DNA of 64,000 nucleotides from Ruminococcus sp. AF46-10NS (GCF_003474435.1 NZ_QRNF01000005.1:1-64000); one strand, 5' to 3'; positions 1 to 8,931 are shown, counted from the first letter of the stretch. Notes: a model not told the origin generated them from the sequence alone. Made by a program: numbers and translations.

Positions 1-23
1 TTTATTCTCTGCCATTTTCAGAC

Positions 24-80
24 TGTGTTTTTTTACATTTTCTGCTATTTTGTGTGTTTTTTTACATTTTCTGCTATTTT
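24..80. repeat. 29-bp tandem repeat, two copies
   Basis: Two adjacent copies of a T-rich unit (TGTG, seven T, ACATTTTCTGCTATTTT) with a period of 29 bases. The unit lies at the left edge of the window in non-coding, AT-rich sequence just before a terminator hairpin. No coding potential is seen here. Confidence 0.7.
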
Positions 81-129
81 GTGACTTATATTTGCATCAT
101 CTTCCTTTTTCTTCTGCTTTATATACTAA

Positions 130-172
130 AAATCCCTGTGGATATTTTATAAATCCACAGGGATTTCTTTTC
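130..172. terminator. Bidirectional intrinsic terminator
   Basis: A 14-bp perfect stem (AAATCCCTGTGGAT at 130-143 with its complement at 153-166) is flanked by T-rich sequence on the plus strand and a five-T run on the minus strand. It would end the minus-strand solute-binding-protein transcript and any plus-strand transcript entering from the left. Confidence 0.8.
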
Positions 173-187
173 TTTTTTAAACTTTTA

Positions 188-1213
188 TTATTTATCTTTT
201 GATGCCTTTTCAGCACTGGATGTCTGAACCAGATCTTCATAGTTCACCCGCTGAGACAGTTCTCCTGCATCTTCCAGGATATCCTGAAGAAGCTCAAAGC
301 TGTCTTTTTCAAAGATAAGATTTTCTTTCCAGGTATCCTGGTCGTAATAGCGTTTTACAATAGTAGTAATAGTTTCAATATCTGTTTCCTTGAATTGTGG
401 TGCGATCACTTCTGCGATCTCCTCCGGAGTATGGATTTGAACATAGTTCATTCCTTTCTGCAGTGCATTAGTAAATTTCTGGATGATCTCCGGATTTTCT
501 TCCATATAACTTACTTTTGCACTGTAGGATGTGTAAGGCACATATCCGGATGCTTCTCCAAGAGATGCCACCACATAACCCCCACCTTCTTTTTCCAGGA
601 TCGTGGCTGACGGTTCGAACTCTACAGTATATGCAGCTGAATCATCACCGGTAAAAGCTGCCGCTGTGGAACCGAAATCGATACTCTGGTCAATAGTCAG
701 ATCCTTTTGCGGATCAATGCCGTTTTTCTTCAGAATATATTCAAATACCATTTCCGGCATGCCACCCTTACGACCGCCAAGAACCTTCTTCCCTTTCAGA
801 TCCTCCCATTTGAAATCAGGCATCTCTTCTCTCGCCACAAGGAAATTCCCTGCACGCTGGGTTAACTGTGCGAAATTCACGACAGGATCAGTTGCACCCT
901 CTTGATAAGCATAGACAGATGCTTCTGCGCCCATAAATCCGATATCTGCCTCACCGGAGATTACAGCAGTCATCGTTTTATCTGCTCCAAATCCCGTCAC
1001 CAGTGTCAAATCCAGACCTTCCTCAGCAAAATATCCCTCCTCTATCGCAACATACTGAGGTGCGTAGAAAATCGAATGCGCCACTTCATTTAAAGTGACT
1101 TTGCTCAATTTCTCCTCTTCCTTATCTTTCTTTGCTGCAAAGACTGTCATCGGCAACGCCGTCACTGCCAGCACAACTGCAGCTGCCAGTGCAATCCATT
1201 TTTTATTTTTCAT
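188..1213 (-). CDS. ABC transporter substrate-binding protein, NMT1/SsuA/ThiY-like
   Basis: 341 aa. The N terminus is a cleavable signal peptide (KNKK, hydrophobic stretch to residue 25, AxA-type site TVFAA) with no lipobox cysteine. The mature part begins with the family pattern F-Y-A-P-Q-Y-V-A followed by GYFAEEGLD, typical of the NMT1/THI5 and SsuA fold that binds thiamine precursors, sulfonates or nitrate-type ligands. It is an exported binding protein for an ABC importer, but no permease or ATPase gene lies beside it in the window; they may lie beyond the left edge, downstream on this strand. An AAGGAG-type ribosome site (AAAAAAGGAGTATCTGT) precedes the ATG. The ligand cannot be assigned from sequence alone. 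Confidence 0.85.
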   Translation of the reverse strand: MKNKKWIALAAAVVLAVTALPMTVFAAKKDKEEEKLSKVTLNEVAHSIFYAPQYVAIEEGYFAEEGLDLTLVTGFGADKTMTAVISGEADIGFMGAEASVYAYQEGATDPVVNFAQLTQRAGNFLVAREEMPDFKWEDLKGKKVLGGRKGGMPEMVFEYILKKNGIDPQKDLTIDQSIDFGSTAAAFTGDDSAAYTVEFEPSATILEKEGGGYVVASLGEASGYVPYTSYSAKVSYMEENPEIIQKFTNALQKGMNYVQIHTPEEIAEVIAPQFKETDIETITTIVKRYYDQDTWKENLIFEKDSFELLQDILEDAGELSQRVNYEDLVQTSSAEKASKDK

Positions 1214-1334
1214 ACAGATACTCCTTTTTTGACTTCTGATTTTAGCATATGCCCAAAGGACCTGAAGGGTTCTGCCGAATGGATCGGTACGTCTTCAACA
1301 GTTAAAAATCTCCTCTACCGTTCATTGCAATCTG

Positions 1335-1343
1335 TGCTATAAT
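1335..1343 (+). promoter_or_regulatory. Extended -10 promoter for the PepV-like gene
   Basis: TGCTATAAT (TG-n-TATAAT) sits about 65 bases before the start codon at 1410. No good -35 hexamer lies 17 bases upstream, which fits an extended -10 promoter. Confidence 0.55.
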
Positions 1344-1409
1344 AGAGCTCATAACATCAGCGTCCCATCCTGTCACTTTCCGGAACGCTGTAAACAGGAG
1401 GAAATCAAT

Positions 1410-2768
1410 ATGGATATTAAAGAGGAAATCCACGCATTATCAGAAGAAATGCTCACAAATCTTGGCAGACTGGTTGCCATTGACTCCCAGCTCGGTACAC
1501 CTTCCGAGGGAAAGCCATTCGGTGAGGGCCCTGCAAAAGCCCTGGAAGAAGGACTTAAGATTGCCGAAGAGCTTGGCTTTAAAACCGTAAACCTGGATAA
1601 CTACTGCGGTTATGCCGAAATGGGTGAGGGCGATGAGATTGTCGGCATCGCCGGTCATCTGGATATCGTTCCTGTAGGTGGAGACTGGACCTACGATCCG
1701 TTCCGTCTTACCCGCGAAGGCGATCATGTATACGGCCGTGGGACCACTGATGACAAAGGCCCTATCCTGGAAGCACTTTATGCCATGAAGCTTCTCCGCG
1801 ACCACGGCGTGAGGCTGAACAAAAGAGTCCGCCTGATCATGGGCTGCAACGAGGAAACAGGTTCCAGATGTATGGCACACTACAATCAGGTAGCAGAAGA
1901 GCTTTCCTGCGGTTTCACACCGGATGCCAGCTTCCCGTGTATCCACGGTGAAAAAGGTCGTGCATTTATGATGGCCTATTCTAAAAATACCCGCATCATC
2001 TCTGCAAACGGCGGCTTTGTTGCAAATGCAATGTGCGACACCTGCACAACTGTGATCCCTGCAGATGCCGGCCTGAAAGAAAAACTGGAAGCAGCACTGT
2101 CCCAGAGTAAACTTCAGGAATACAAAGTAACAGAAGAAAACGGTGAGCTTACCATTTATGCCAAAGGTGTTCCTGCCCATGCCAGCACACCGGCACTTGG
2201 TGTCAATGCTGCAGGCGTAACTTTCGAATGCCTTGCAAAAGCCGGATTCGAGGATGATTTTGTAGAATTCTATAATTCTCATCTTGGAACTTCCTGCGAC
2301 GGTTCTGGTATTGGCCTGAAATTTGCAGATGAATACGGCGACCTGACATTCTGCAACGGAATCGTCAAAACAGAAAACGGAGTGATCTCCTGCACCATCG
2401 ACATCCGTGTTCCTGTAACACTTGGTGAGACAGAACTCCGCAAAATGTGTGAGGACAAACTGGAAGACAAAAACGGTCGCATTGAGATCGTTGAAGTTGG
2501 CGCACCATTATTCTTCCCAAAAGAATCTCCTCTCGTAACCGCACTGTATAAAGCCTACACAGATGTTACAGGTGACACTGAACATAAACCGGTAGTCATC
2601 GGAGGCGGCACTTACGCAAAATCCCTGAAAAACATCATTGCTTTCGGACCTGAAAAAGAGGGGATTGATTACCGTATCCACGGAGCCGATGAGTTTATCC
2701 TGGTATCTGGTATGGAAGAAGCAGTTCTCATCTATATGGAAGCCGTCAAAAACCTTCTTGCAATCTGA
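1410..2768 (+). CDS. pepV: M20-family dipeptidase, PepV-like
   Basis: 452 aa, cytoplasmic zinc peptidase of the M20A family. The metal-binding pattern is visible: H83-x-D85 in GHLDIVPVG, D115 in RGTTDDKGP, and the catalytic glutamate pair E148-E149 in GCNEETGSR. The later GGGTYA segment and the extended ID-YRIHGADE end match PepV/Sapep dipeptidases, which cleave dipeptides and carnosine-like substrates. An AGGAGG ribosome site lies 8 bases before the ATG. It is followed by two small genes on the same strand, 51 bases downstream, suggesting a short operon. Family assignment is secure; exact substrate range is inferred. Confidence 0.9.
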   Translation: MDIKEEIHALSEEMLTNLGRLVAIDSQLGTPSEGKPFGEGPAKALEEGLKIAEELGFKTVNLDNYCGYAEMGEGDEIVGIAGHLDIVPVGGDWTYDPFRLTREGDHVYGRGTTDDKGPILEALYAMKLLRDHGVRLNKRVRLIMGCNEETGSRCMAHYNQVAEELSCGFTPDASFPCIHGEKGRAFMMAYSKNTRIISANGGFVANAMCDTCTTVIPADAGLKEKLEAALSQSKLQEYKVTEENGELTIYAKGVPAHASTPALGVNAAGVTFECLAKAGFEDDFVEFYNSHLGTSCDGSGIGLKFADEYGDLTFCNGIVKTENGVISCTIDIRVPVTLGETELRKMCEDKLEDKNGRIEIVEVGAPLFFPKESPLVTALYKAYTDVTGDTEHKPVVIGGGTYAKSLKNIIAFGPEKEGIDYRIHGADEFILVSGMEEAVLIYMEAVKNLLAI

Positions 2769-2819
2769 AAACTCTGAACAGGACTGCACAATTTCACACA
2801 GTGAGAGGAGAATTTTTAT

Positions 2820-3017
2820 ATGAAAGCACATAAGTACTGGTCTCTTGGAACACTTATCTGCATGACAGGCTCTTTTTATACAGGATATAAAAAACTAATG
2901 AAAGCACACAAATATTTCTCTTTCGGCGCGCTGATCTGTATGATCATGGCTATCTGGTCCGGTCACAAAATGATTGCGCCGAAAAAAAAGCAGCAACAGG
3001 AGGATAAGAAATCATGA
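2820..3017 (+). CDS. Small membrane protein made of two near-identical repeats
   Basis: 65 aa. The protein is a tandem duplication of a roughly 26-residue unit: each copy starts MKAHKY, continues with a hydrophobic LGTLICM or FGALICM segment and ends in a W/Y-S/T-G-Y/H-K motif, giving two short membrane segments followed by a basic tail (KKKQQQEDKKS). A GAGAGGAG ribosome site precedes the first ATG; the second internal MKAHKY has no ribosome site of its own, so translation of the full repeat is likely. The stop overlaps the next start by four bases (ATGA), so the two genes are translationally coupled. I do not recognise a function. Confidence 0.7.
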   Translation: MKAHKYWSLGTLICMTGSFYTGYKKLMKAHKYFSFGALICMIMAIWSGHKMIAPKKKQQQEDKKS

Positions 3018-3427
3018 GTACAAAAGCTGAACACGCTACAAAATTACATGAAAACGGCTGCAACTGTGCACAGGCAGTTGCCTGTTCTTTCTGCCGGGAA
3101 TTTGGCATTGATGAAAACGAGATGTTCCGTATTGCCGAGGGCTTCGGACTTGGAATGGGTGTTATGGAAATGTGCGGTGCTCTTTCCGGAATGGCTATGA
3201 TCATCGGACTTTCCAACAGCCGCGGAAACACTGAAGAAGGTTCCGGCTCCAAAGGTGACACTTACAAAAAGCTTCGCACCTATATCGGGAAATTCAAAGA
3301 AAAAAACGGCTCCTGTATCTGCCGTGAATTAAAAGGTGTGGAGACAGGCAAGGTTCTCTGCAGCTGCCCACAGTGTATCACAGATGCGGTTGCTCTTACA
3401 GAAGAATATCTTGCGGAAAACAGATAA
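3014..3427 (+). CDS. C_GCAxxG_C_C family redox-type protein
   Basis: 137 aa. The family signature is present: NGCNCAQAVACSF near residue 14-26, then MCGALSGM near residue 54-61, and two further cysteine groups (CICRELKG, CSCPQC) at the C-terminal end. Members are small cytoplasmic proteins thought to bind metal or take part in redox chemistry through the conserved cysteines; no reaction is established. It is coupled to the upstream duplicated membrane protein through an ATGA overlap, so the two may work together. A bidirectional terminator follows at 3439. Confidence 0.85.
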   Translation: MSTKAEHATKLHENGCNCAQAVACSFCREFGIDENEMFRIAEGFGLGMGVMEMCGALSGMAMIIGLSNSRGNTEEGSGSKGDTYKKLRTYIGKFKEKNGSCICRELKGVETGKVLCSCPQCITDAVALTEEYLAENR

Positions 3428-3438
3428 TCTCATAAAAT

Positions 3439-3500
3439 AAAACAGCAGAATTGTATATTCCCTGTAATCCCGGGACATACAGCTCTGCTGTTTTCTTTTC
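3439..3500. terminator. Bidirectional intrinsic terminator
   Basis: AAAACAGCAGA at 3439 pairs with TCTGCTGTTTT ending at 3494. T-runs follow on both strands, so it can close both the plus-strand dipeptidase cluster and the minus-strand acetyltransferase cluster. Confidence 0.8.
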
Positions 3501-3506
3501 CTGTTC

Positions 3507-3653
3507 CTATTCTCTTTTCACTGTCAGATCCTTCACCCATCTGTATTTCTTATAATCCAGGTACACCGCCGGGATCTTTACAAATTCATCCAAGCTGATG
3601 AGCTTTCTGGTAAAAATGCCGGGCTCTTTTATTTTCCATTTATTTTTGCCCAT
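3507..3653 (-). CDS. Small basic hypothetical protein overlapping the acetyltransferase end
   Basis: 48 aa, starting MGKNKWKIKEPG and ending KDLTVKRE, rich in lysine, aromatic residues and valine. The ATG at 3653 lies inside the last codons of the acetyltransferase gene in another frame, giving a 25-base overlap, with a modest GAAGAGG ribosome site just upstream. The stop lies just before the terminator at 3439-3500, so it fits as the last gene of that transcript. It is not similar to anything I recognise and could be a remnant of a longer gene. Its placement and amino-acid make-up argue for coding, but support is moderate. Confidence 0.4.
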   Translation of the reverse strand: MGKNKWKIKEPGIFTRKLISLDEFVKIPAVYLDYKKYRWVKDLTVKRE

Positions 3654-4252
3654 GCCTCTTCATCAAACTTACGATCTTTAAAGTAATACGGCTTGTCCGC
3701 ATCCGTGATCTCACGAATCACACGGCAGGGATTCCCGGCTGCACATACATTGTCCGGAATGTCTTTTGTCACCACGCTTCCTGCACCGATCACAACGTTG
3801 TTTCCGATCTTCACACCTGGAAGGACACAGCAGCTTCCCCCGATCCAGACATTATCCCCGATAGTAACCGGAATTCCGTACTCAAATGCAGAATTCCGAC
3901 TCACAGGATGAATGGGATGGCCTGCTGTGTAAATACCTACATTCGGTCCAAACATTACGTTATCCCCTATGGTGATCTTTCCTACATCCAGCATCACACA
4001 GTGAGTGTTGGCATAAAAATTCTCTCCGACTTCGATATGGCTTCCGTATTCGCAGTGGAACGGCGGCTCAAAATATACATTTTTCTTATGTTTGATTCCT
4101 GCACGCTCCAGACACTCCATACCTTTTTCCGGTTCAAAGGGCATTGCTTCATTATACTCCCGGATGGCTTTTTTTATCCCCTTCTGCTGTGCCATAACCG
4201 CCTCATCGGAGATGTATGGCATCTCGTGATCTCTTCTGTAAACGTTATCCAT
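3629..4252 (-). CDS. Sugar O-acetyltransferase, maltose/galactoside type
   Basis: 207 aa, left-handed beta-helix acetyltransferase of the LacA/Maa/NodL family. The N-terminal Mac domain (residues about 12-66, with the substrate region F-E-P-E-K) is followed by hexapeptide repeats, the catalytic-loop region NTHCVMLD, and the IGDNVWIGGSCCVLPGVKIG segment, then GAGSVVTKDIP. It would move acetyl from acetyl-CoA to a sugar hydroxyl. The longer reading frame to 4417 would overlap the AraC gene; the ATG at 4252 is preceded by ACAGGAGGAA and fits the family N terminus. It lies 74 bases after the AraC regulator on the same strand, so the two are probably co-transcribed. Confidence 0.88.
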   Translation of the reverse strand: MDNVYRRDHEMPYISDEAVMAQQKGIKKAIREYNEAMPFEPEKGMECLERAGIKHKKNVYFEPPFHCEYGSHIEVGENFYANTHCVMLDVGKITIGDNVMFGPNVGIYTAGHPIHPVSRNSAFEYGIPVTIGDNVWIGGSCCVLPGVKIGNNVVIGAGSVVTKDIPDNVCAAGNPCRVIREITDADKPYYFKDRKFDEEAWAKINGK

Positions 4253-4326
4253 TCTTTTGATTCCTCCTGTATTTATGTGTTCTTTCAGACAAAGCTTTTG
4301 TTCTGTCCCCTTCCAACTCATCTCAT

Positions 4327-5172
4327 TCACATCGTCTTCCGGAATTTCGCCGGTGACACTCCAAACTGCTCCCGGAACAGATGATAAAAGTGGCTCACAT
4401 TGGAAAATCCGCAACACTCACAGATATCCAGGATCTCCCGGTCTGTCTGTGCCAGAAGATAAACTGCATATTTTAGACGCTCCTGGTTGATATACTGGGT
4501 AGGCGTTTTCCCACAGATTTGTTTCAGCAGCCTGCAGAGATGGCTTGGAGAGCAGGGAGCCAACTCGCACATTTTTTCGTAGCCTTCCTGGAGATTTTCA
4601 ATCTTTGACATATTTAAGAGAAGCTCTGACAACCAGGAAGGCATCTGATTCCAGGGATCCTTTTCATCATAAGTAAAGAAATAATCCTCCAGAAGAAGTG
4701 CAATGACACACTGCGCATGATATCTTGCGTGCCGAGGATGGCTACTGTTTACCAACTTTCCCGCAGTATCCATTGCATCCAGAACCTTGCGGAAATTTTC
4801 CCCTTCCAGATGTACATAGGCAGGCATCTCACCATTTATCAGTTTATCCATCTTTTCCTCCTGCTCCAGAAACAGGGAAACATTCCGGAGCACCTGGGTA
4901 GAAAAGCCCAGATTCCGGACGCAGAAATTCTCCGAATGATAAAAGTTATAGCTGTGCATATCATTGGGACGTATAAAAAACAGATCCCCCTTCCTTACTG
5001 TCTGCACAGAATCATTGATCATATGATAGGCCGTACCCTCTGAAATGATGAAAAGTTCATAATGATTATGAGTATGTATTGGCACATGCTTGTAAATATC
5101 CGAAATCGTATAGGAAAGTCCGGACTCTCTGTTCAGCGGATACTGTTCTTTTCCAAATACCGGTATTTCCAT
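4327..5172 (-). CDS. AraC-family transcriptional regulator with cupin domain
   Basis: 281 aa. The N-terminal part (to about residue 130) is an AraC-type cupin sensor with the H-x-H-x-x-Y-E-L pattern (HTHNHYELF), and the last 100 residues carry two helix-turn-helix units, ending in SNVSHFYHLFREQFGVSPAKFR. It is divergent from the MFS transporter gene and upstream of the acetyltransferase, so it probably controls one or both. The ligand is likely a sugar, by family and context. A GGGGAGGAG ribosome site precedes the start. Confidence 0.88.
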   Translation of the reverse strand: MEIPVFGKEQYPLNRESGLSYTISDIYKHVPIHTHNHYELFIISEGTAYHMINDSVQTVRKGDLFFIRPNDMHSYNFYHSENFCVRNLGFSTQVLRNVSLFLEQEEKMDKLINGEMPAYVHLEGENFRKVLDAMDTAGKLVNSSHPRHARYHAQCVIALLLEDYFFTYDEKDPWNQMPSWLSELLLNMSKIENLQEGYEKMCELAPCSPSHLCRLLKQICGKTPTQYINQERLKYAVYLLAQTDREILDICECCGFSNVSHFYHLFREQFGVSPAKFRKTM

Positions 5173-5202
5173 CTTCTCTTCTCCTCCCCACTTTCTGATA
5201 TC

Positions 5203-5232
5203 AATATACTACAAAAATCTGACAGCTGTAAA
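5203..5232 (-). promoter_or_regulatory. Promoter of the AraC/acetyltransferase operon
   Basis: On the minus strand, TTTACA at 5232-5227 and TATATT at 5208-5203 are separated by 18 bases, about 30 bases before the ribosome site of the regulator. Confidence 0.6.
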
Positions 5233-5351
5233 CAAGAAACATCGTGTAAATTGTGATATTCTTTTACCGCATTGAAGAAGATTTTTCATTGAAGATGATT
5301 TCTCTGATGCAGAAACTTACTCTTTATTTTTTTCAGGGAGGACTTATTATC

Positions 5352-6545
5352 ATGTCATCATCCAAAGCTCGATTTTTTAATCCGGCTGTTGTAGGCCTGA
5401 TCATGCTCAGCTTTTTTCTGGGTACCAGTGAATATACTGTGATCGGTATCCTGCCGGAAATTGCGGACGGATTCGGGATTTCACTGACTCAGGCCGGAAG
5501 CATTGTATCTCTGTTTGCCTTTGCCTATGGCCTTGGCACTCCGTTTCTGGCTGCCTATGTGGGAAAATACAACCGTTTTCGTATTACCATGTTGGGAATC
5601 TCACTGTTTGCCCTCTGCAACCTGATCTGTGCCATTGCTGTCAATTACATGGTATTTCTGGTGTTCCGTATTCTTACAGCTGTGGTTTCCGGCACTGTAG
5701 TCTCCATCTCCATGACTTATGCGGAAGATGTTGCTTCCATCCCGGAGCATATCCCAGGTGTGATCGCAGGTGTCTTTTCAGGCTTCAGCGTTGCTTCTGT
5801 TGTGGGTGTGCCTATCGCTTCCACTATCACGCAAACTTTTGGCTGGCGTGCGGCTTTTATCACGATCTTCGTGGCATCCCTGGCTCTGCTGGCGCTTCTG
5901 TTTGTGAAGCTGCCGCGGCAGAACCGGCTGAAGGCCGGAAGTATTCTGGAACAGTTTAAGCTTTTTCTGGACAAAAGGATCTCCATTGGCTGTGCCATCG
6001 TTTTCCTGGCAGGTGCCTCCACCTACTGCTTCTATACTTATCTGACACCGATCTTTCAGCAGGAGCTTCATATTCCGGATTCCATGCTGAGTGTTGCGCT
6101 TCTGATCTTCGGTATTGCAGCGATCACCAGCAATGTAAGCTCCGGTCAGGTGGCAAACAAAACCGGCATCCGCCTGCTGCCTCTGATCTACATCATCCAA
6201 ACTGTATGTCTGCTGCTTCTGCCTATTGCCACTCATAATCTGATAAGCGGAGGACTTGTACTGTTTATCCTCGGTGTTGTGATGTATCTTCTGAACTCAC
6301 CACTTCAGATGCATTTTTTGAAAATCGCTACCAGAGAGCATCCTGCCTGTGTAAACCTGGCATCTTCTTTGATCTCGGTTTTCTTTAACTTTGGTATTGC
6401 AGCCGGTTCTGCCATGGGTGGAGTGATCGTAAAATATGCCGGACTTCGTTTTGTAGGGATCGGCGGTGCAGTTCCAGGCATCGGAGCAATCCTCTGTGCT
6501 GTGATCCTGCTTCAGATCATGAAGCCTGGTGCGGATATCCGGTAA
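5352..6545 (+). CDS. MFS transporter, AraJ/YdhP-like efflux type
   Basis: 397 aa, major facilitator with about 12 hydrophobic segments. The first helix carries LGTSEYTVIGILPEIADGF, the hallmark of the drug-H+ antiporter DHA1 group containing AraJ, YdhP and PbuE, which exports sugars, purines or drugs. The open frame extends back to 5253, but the ATG at 5352 is chosen: it has a CAGGGAGGAC ribosome site and gives the usual N terminus. It is divergent from the AraC regulator, which probably controls it. A terminator follows at 6549. The substrate is unknown. Confidence 0.87.
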   Translation: MSSSKARFFNPAVVGLIMLSFFLGTSEYTVIGILPEIADGFGISLTQAGSIVSLFAFAYGLGTPFLAAYVGKYNRFRITMLGISLFALCNLICAIAVNYMVFLVFRILTAVVSGTVVSISMTYAEDVASIPEHIPGVIAGVFSGFSVASVVGVPIASTITQTFGWRAAFITIFVASLALLALLFVKLPRQNRLKAGSILEQFKLFLDKRISIGCAIVFLAGASTYCFYTYLTPIFQQELHIPDSMLSVALLIFGIAAITSNVSSGQVANKTGIRLLPLIYIIQTVCLLLLPIATHNLISGGLVLFILGVVMYLLNSPLQMHFLKIATREHPACVNLASSLISVFFNFGIAAGSAMGGVIVKYAGLRFVGIGGAVPGIGAILCAVILLQIMKPGADIR

Positions 6546-6548
6546 GTA

Positions 6549-6606
6549 AAAATACAGCCAGGAAATTATCCGGATCTTATATCTGATATTCCTGACTGTA
6601 TTTTAT
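6549..6606 (+). terminator. Intrinsic terminator after the MFS gene
   Basis: AAATACAGCCAGGAAA pairs with ATTCCTGACTGTATTT, with one or two mismatches, and is followed by TTTTATT. It lies between convergent genes and may serve both. Confidence 0.7.
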
Positions 6607-6685
6607 TCTCTCAATATTCTTCTGTTACTGATGTGGTTTTATTTTCATAGTCTTTCAATCCCATAATCAGGACTTTTCTGCATTC

Positions 6686-8803
6686 CTATTTCATCTCGAT
6701 CCTAAACAGTCTGGCTGCTTTTTCCTGAGGCATCTTCACTACAAGATTTCCATTTTCGATCTTATATTCGCACATCTCTTCCTTCGGATAGATCACAGAT
6801 ACTCTGCTAATCTGATCTGCATTTTCCAGAGGGATCACTGCTTCTGTTGTTCCCGGTGTCCATACGGAAAGATAAGTATTCTTCTCTGCTTTCACTCCGT
6901 AAGCAAGAACTTCGGATTTCAGAGTTCCAAAACCAAGTGGGAAGAACGGCACGCCGTCACGGACTTCCTCACGGATCTCCTTATACAGGGCGATTCCCTC
7001 TTTCATCCGGTTCATGGAATTTTCTCCCAGCTTCCATACCATACCACTGATATACGGGCGGAGAAGCATGCCATTTACTACATTGTAGATCACATGCTCT
7101 TCTTCATCCTCATACGGATATACCCACATGCCACCCTGCTCCGGAGTTACCGCACTGGCTACATTGGCAGCGATATTGGCATTGTAGAGGTAGTCCGTCT
7201 GATCACTGGTAGACTGCAGACTTAAGATCTTCAGCATACCATAATCCATACGCTGTCCTCCGGAACCGCAATTCTCCACAACAAGCTCCGGATGATCCCG
7301 GAATATTTCCTCATACCACTGGTGAAGGCATTCATAATGCTCACGGATAGCATCCGCACAGCTGTCACTGTTCAGGTCACTTCCGTATCCCATGGTTACG
7401 TTATAGTCCACTTTAAAATACTCTACGCCGTAATCATTGATCAGCCTGTCTACTACATCACGGCAGTATTTCCGTACCTCCGGATTGCGGAAATCCAGCA
7501 TATAGCGTTTATTGTCAATGTGGCGTTTTCCATGGCGGCAGACAAACCAGTCATCAGGAAGCTTGTTTGCCAGCTCGCAGGCAACTCCCATAACCTCGAT
7601 TTCCAGCCAGAGTCCCATTTTCAGGCCTTTACTGTGTGCATGATCGCAGACTTCTTTCAGACCATTCGGGAATCTTCCGGATGCTTCTTTCCATTCCCCG
7701 ACACGGTCCCACCAGAATCCGTCATCATACCATCCCGCATCCAGACAGTAATATTCACATCCGAGTTCTGCTGCCTTGTCAATAATGGAAAGCTCCCGCT
7801 CAGTTGTAGGGTCTCCCATCAGGCAGTTCATGTAATCATTAAATACCACGTTCAGCTTCTCATCGTCTGTATTAGGTCTGCGTACTTTTCTCCGATATCT
7901 GGTCAGTGCCGCTGCGGCCGGATTCAGACCACCTTTTACAACAGCTACCCCTGCCGGAACGGTTGTGAAGCTTTCTCCCGGTTTCAGATTCTTATACCAG
8001 CCTTGCTCCTGCTCTGTGGCCCCGCTTAAGGCAAGATACAGATTTCCGCCCTGTGCAGAGCCATATTCGGACAGCCACTGTCCGGAGCTTTCAATCTGGA
8101 AAATATACGTCTCCCCCGTTTCTCTGTCCTCGGCAATTCCCATGGGAAGATACTCACAGGTAGACCAGGTGCCCTTTCCACTGTAACAATAACGGTTCAG
8201 GCCATATCCCTGATGATTGAAGCCATCTACGACCATTCCGTTTAAATTCAGTGTTTCTGCATCGTATTTCTGCCACTGTGCCTCACAGCACCAGCTGTTA
8301 AACGGCACATAGATATCTGTTTTTTTATAATAAGGCTTCTCGCCGCCTCTGGAGATTCCCTGATACATAAAAGAAGAAACATAAGTCAGACCCTGATCCT
8401 CGCTTCCCTCGTTGATGATCTCTGTCCAGGTCTGTACTGCCGGCACTCCGTCAAACAGGCGCATATGATATACTGCCTTCAGCTTTTCCGGGGAAACCAT
8501 TACGATCTCCAGCTCTTTTCCGCCATCCTGTTCCTTCAGCTCATGGTTCTCATAAACAAAATCCACAGAGGACTGATTGATGTTATTTTTGTAGGCATGC
8601 ATGTTCAGGCTGCCTGTACCGCTTCTGTGGATCTCAACAGCCGGATAACAGATATCCTCCTTCGGCTCCATGACTGCTTTTTTTACTTCCTGTGAAGAAA
8701 AATCTGCCAGCTCTACCACACCGTTTTCCCTGATACGGAACTGGATATCCAGACCATTTTCATGTAATTCGATCATTTTCATTTCACTATTTTTACAGCT
8801 CAT
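6686..8803 (-). CDS. Alpha-galactosidase, GH36
   Basis: 705 aa, within the normal size for bacterial GH36 enzymes that release terminal alpha-1,6-galactose from raffinose, stachyose and melibiose. The N-terminal beta-sandwich (to about 310) is followed by the catalytic barrel with LDAGWYDD (355-361), the nucleophile D466 in YFKVDYN, the ENCGSGGQRMD segment (510-520) and the acid-base D534 in STSDQTDY, then a C-terminal sandwich. There is no signal peptide, so it acts in the cytoplasm. It is divergent from an AraC regulator at 9049. A GGGAGGA ribosome site precedes the ATG. Sugar import genes are not adjacent, but an orphan multi-sugar ABC ATPase lies at 13.6 kb. Confidence 0.95.
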   Translation of the reverse strand: MSCKNSEMKMIELHENGLDIQFRIRENGVVELADFSSQEVKKAVMEPKEDICYPAVEIHRSGTGSLNMHAYKNNINQSSVDFVYENHELKEQDGGKELEIVMVSPEKLKAVYHMRLFDGVPAVQTWTEIINEGSEDQGLTYVSSFMYQGISRGGEKPYYKKTDIYVPFNSWCCEAQWQKYDAETLNLNGMVVDGFNHQGYGLNRYCYSGKGTWSTCEYLPMGIAEDRETGETYIFQIESSGQWLSEYGSAQGGNLYLALSGATEQEQGWYKNLKPGESFTTVPAGVAVVKGGLNPAAAALTRYRRKVRRPNTDDEKLNVVFNDYMNCLMGDPTTERELSIIDKAAELGCEYYCLDAGWYDDGFWWDRVGEWKEASGRFPNGLKEVCDHAHSKGLKMGLWLEIEVMGVACELANKLPDDWFVCRHGKRHIDNKRYMLDFRNPEVRKYCRDVVDRLINDYGVEYFKVDYNVTMGYGSDLNSDSCADAIREHYECLHQWYEEIFRDHPELVVENCGSGGQRMDYGMLKILSLQSTSDQTDYLYNANIAANVASAVTPEQGGMWVYPYEDEEEHVIYNVVNGMLLRPYISGMVWKLGENSMNRMKEGIALYKEIREEVRDGVPFFPLGFGTLKSEVLAYGVKAEKNTYLSVWTPGTTEAVIPLENADQISRVSVIYPKEEMCEYKIENGNLVVKMPQEKAARLFRIEMK

Positions 8804-8902
8804 ATAAAATATCCTCCCGCTTTTCTAATCCTGCTCATAGTATAGCATCCGTTTTTTTATAAGGTGACAGGTATCATCCCCTGAATGTAAAAATGCAATA
8901 TA

Positions 8903-8931
8903 TTGTCGTATTTATTTTTGCGTGATATACT
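8903..8931 (+). promoter_or_regulatory. Promoter of the AraC gene at 9049
   Basis: TTGTCG at 8903-8908 and TATACT at 8926-8931 are separated by 17 bases. The gene has a strong AGGAGG ribosome site before its ATG. Confidence 0.65.

Noticed and set aside
24..80. Insertion-sequence end or attachment site at the left edge
   Set aside because: Only a 29-bp T-rich tandem duplication is seen; no transposase, integrase or inverted ends are nearby.
1214..1409. Possible riboswitch before the solute-binding protein
   Set aside because: No conserved core of thiamine, guanidine or preQ1 riboswitches could be recognised, and the likely -10 lies too close to the start to leave a long leader.
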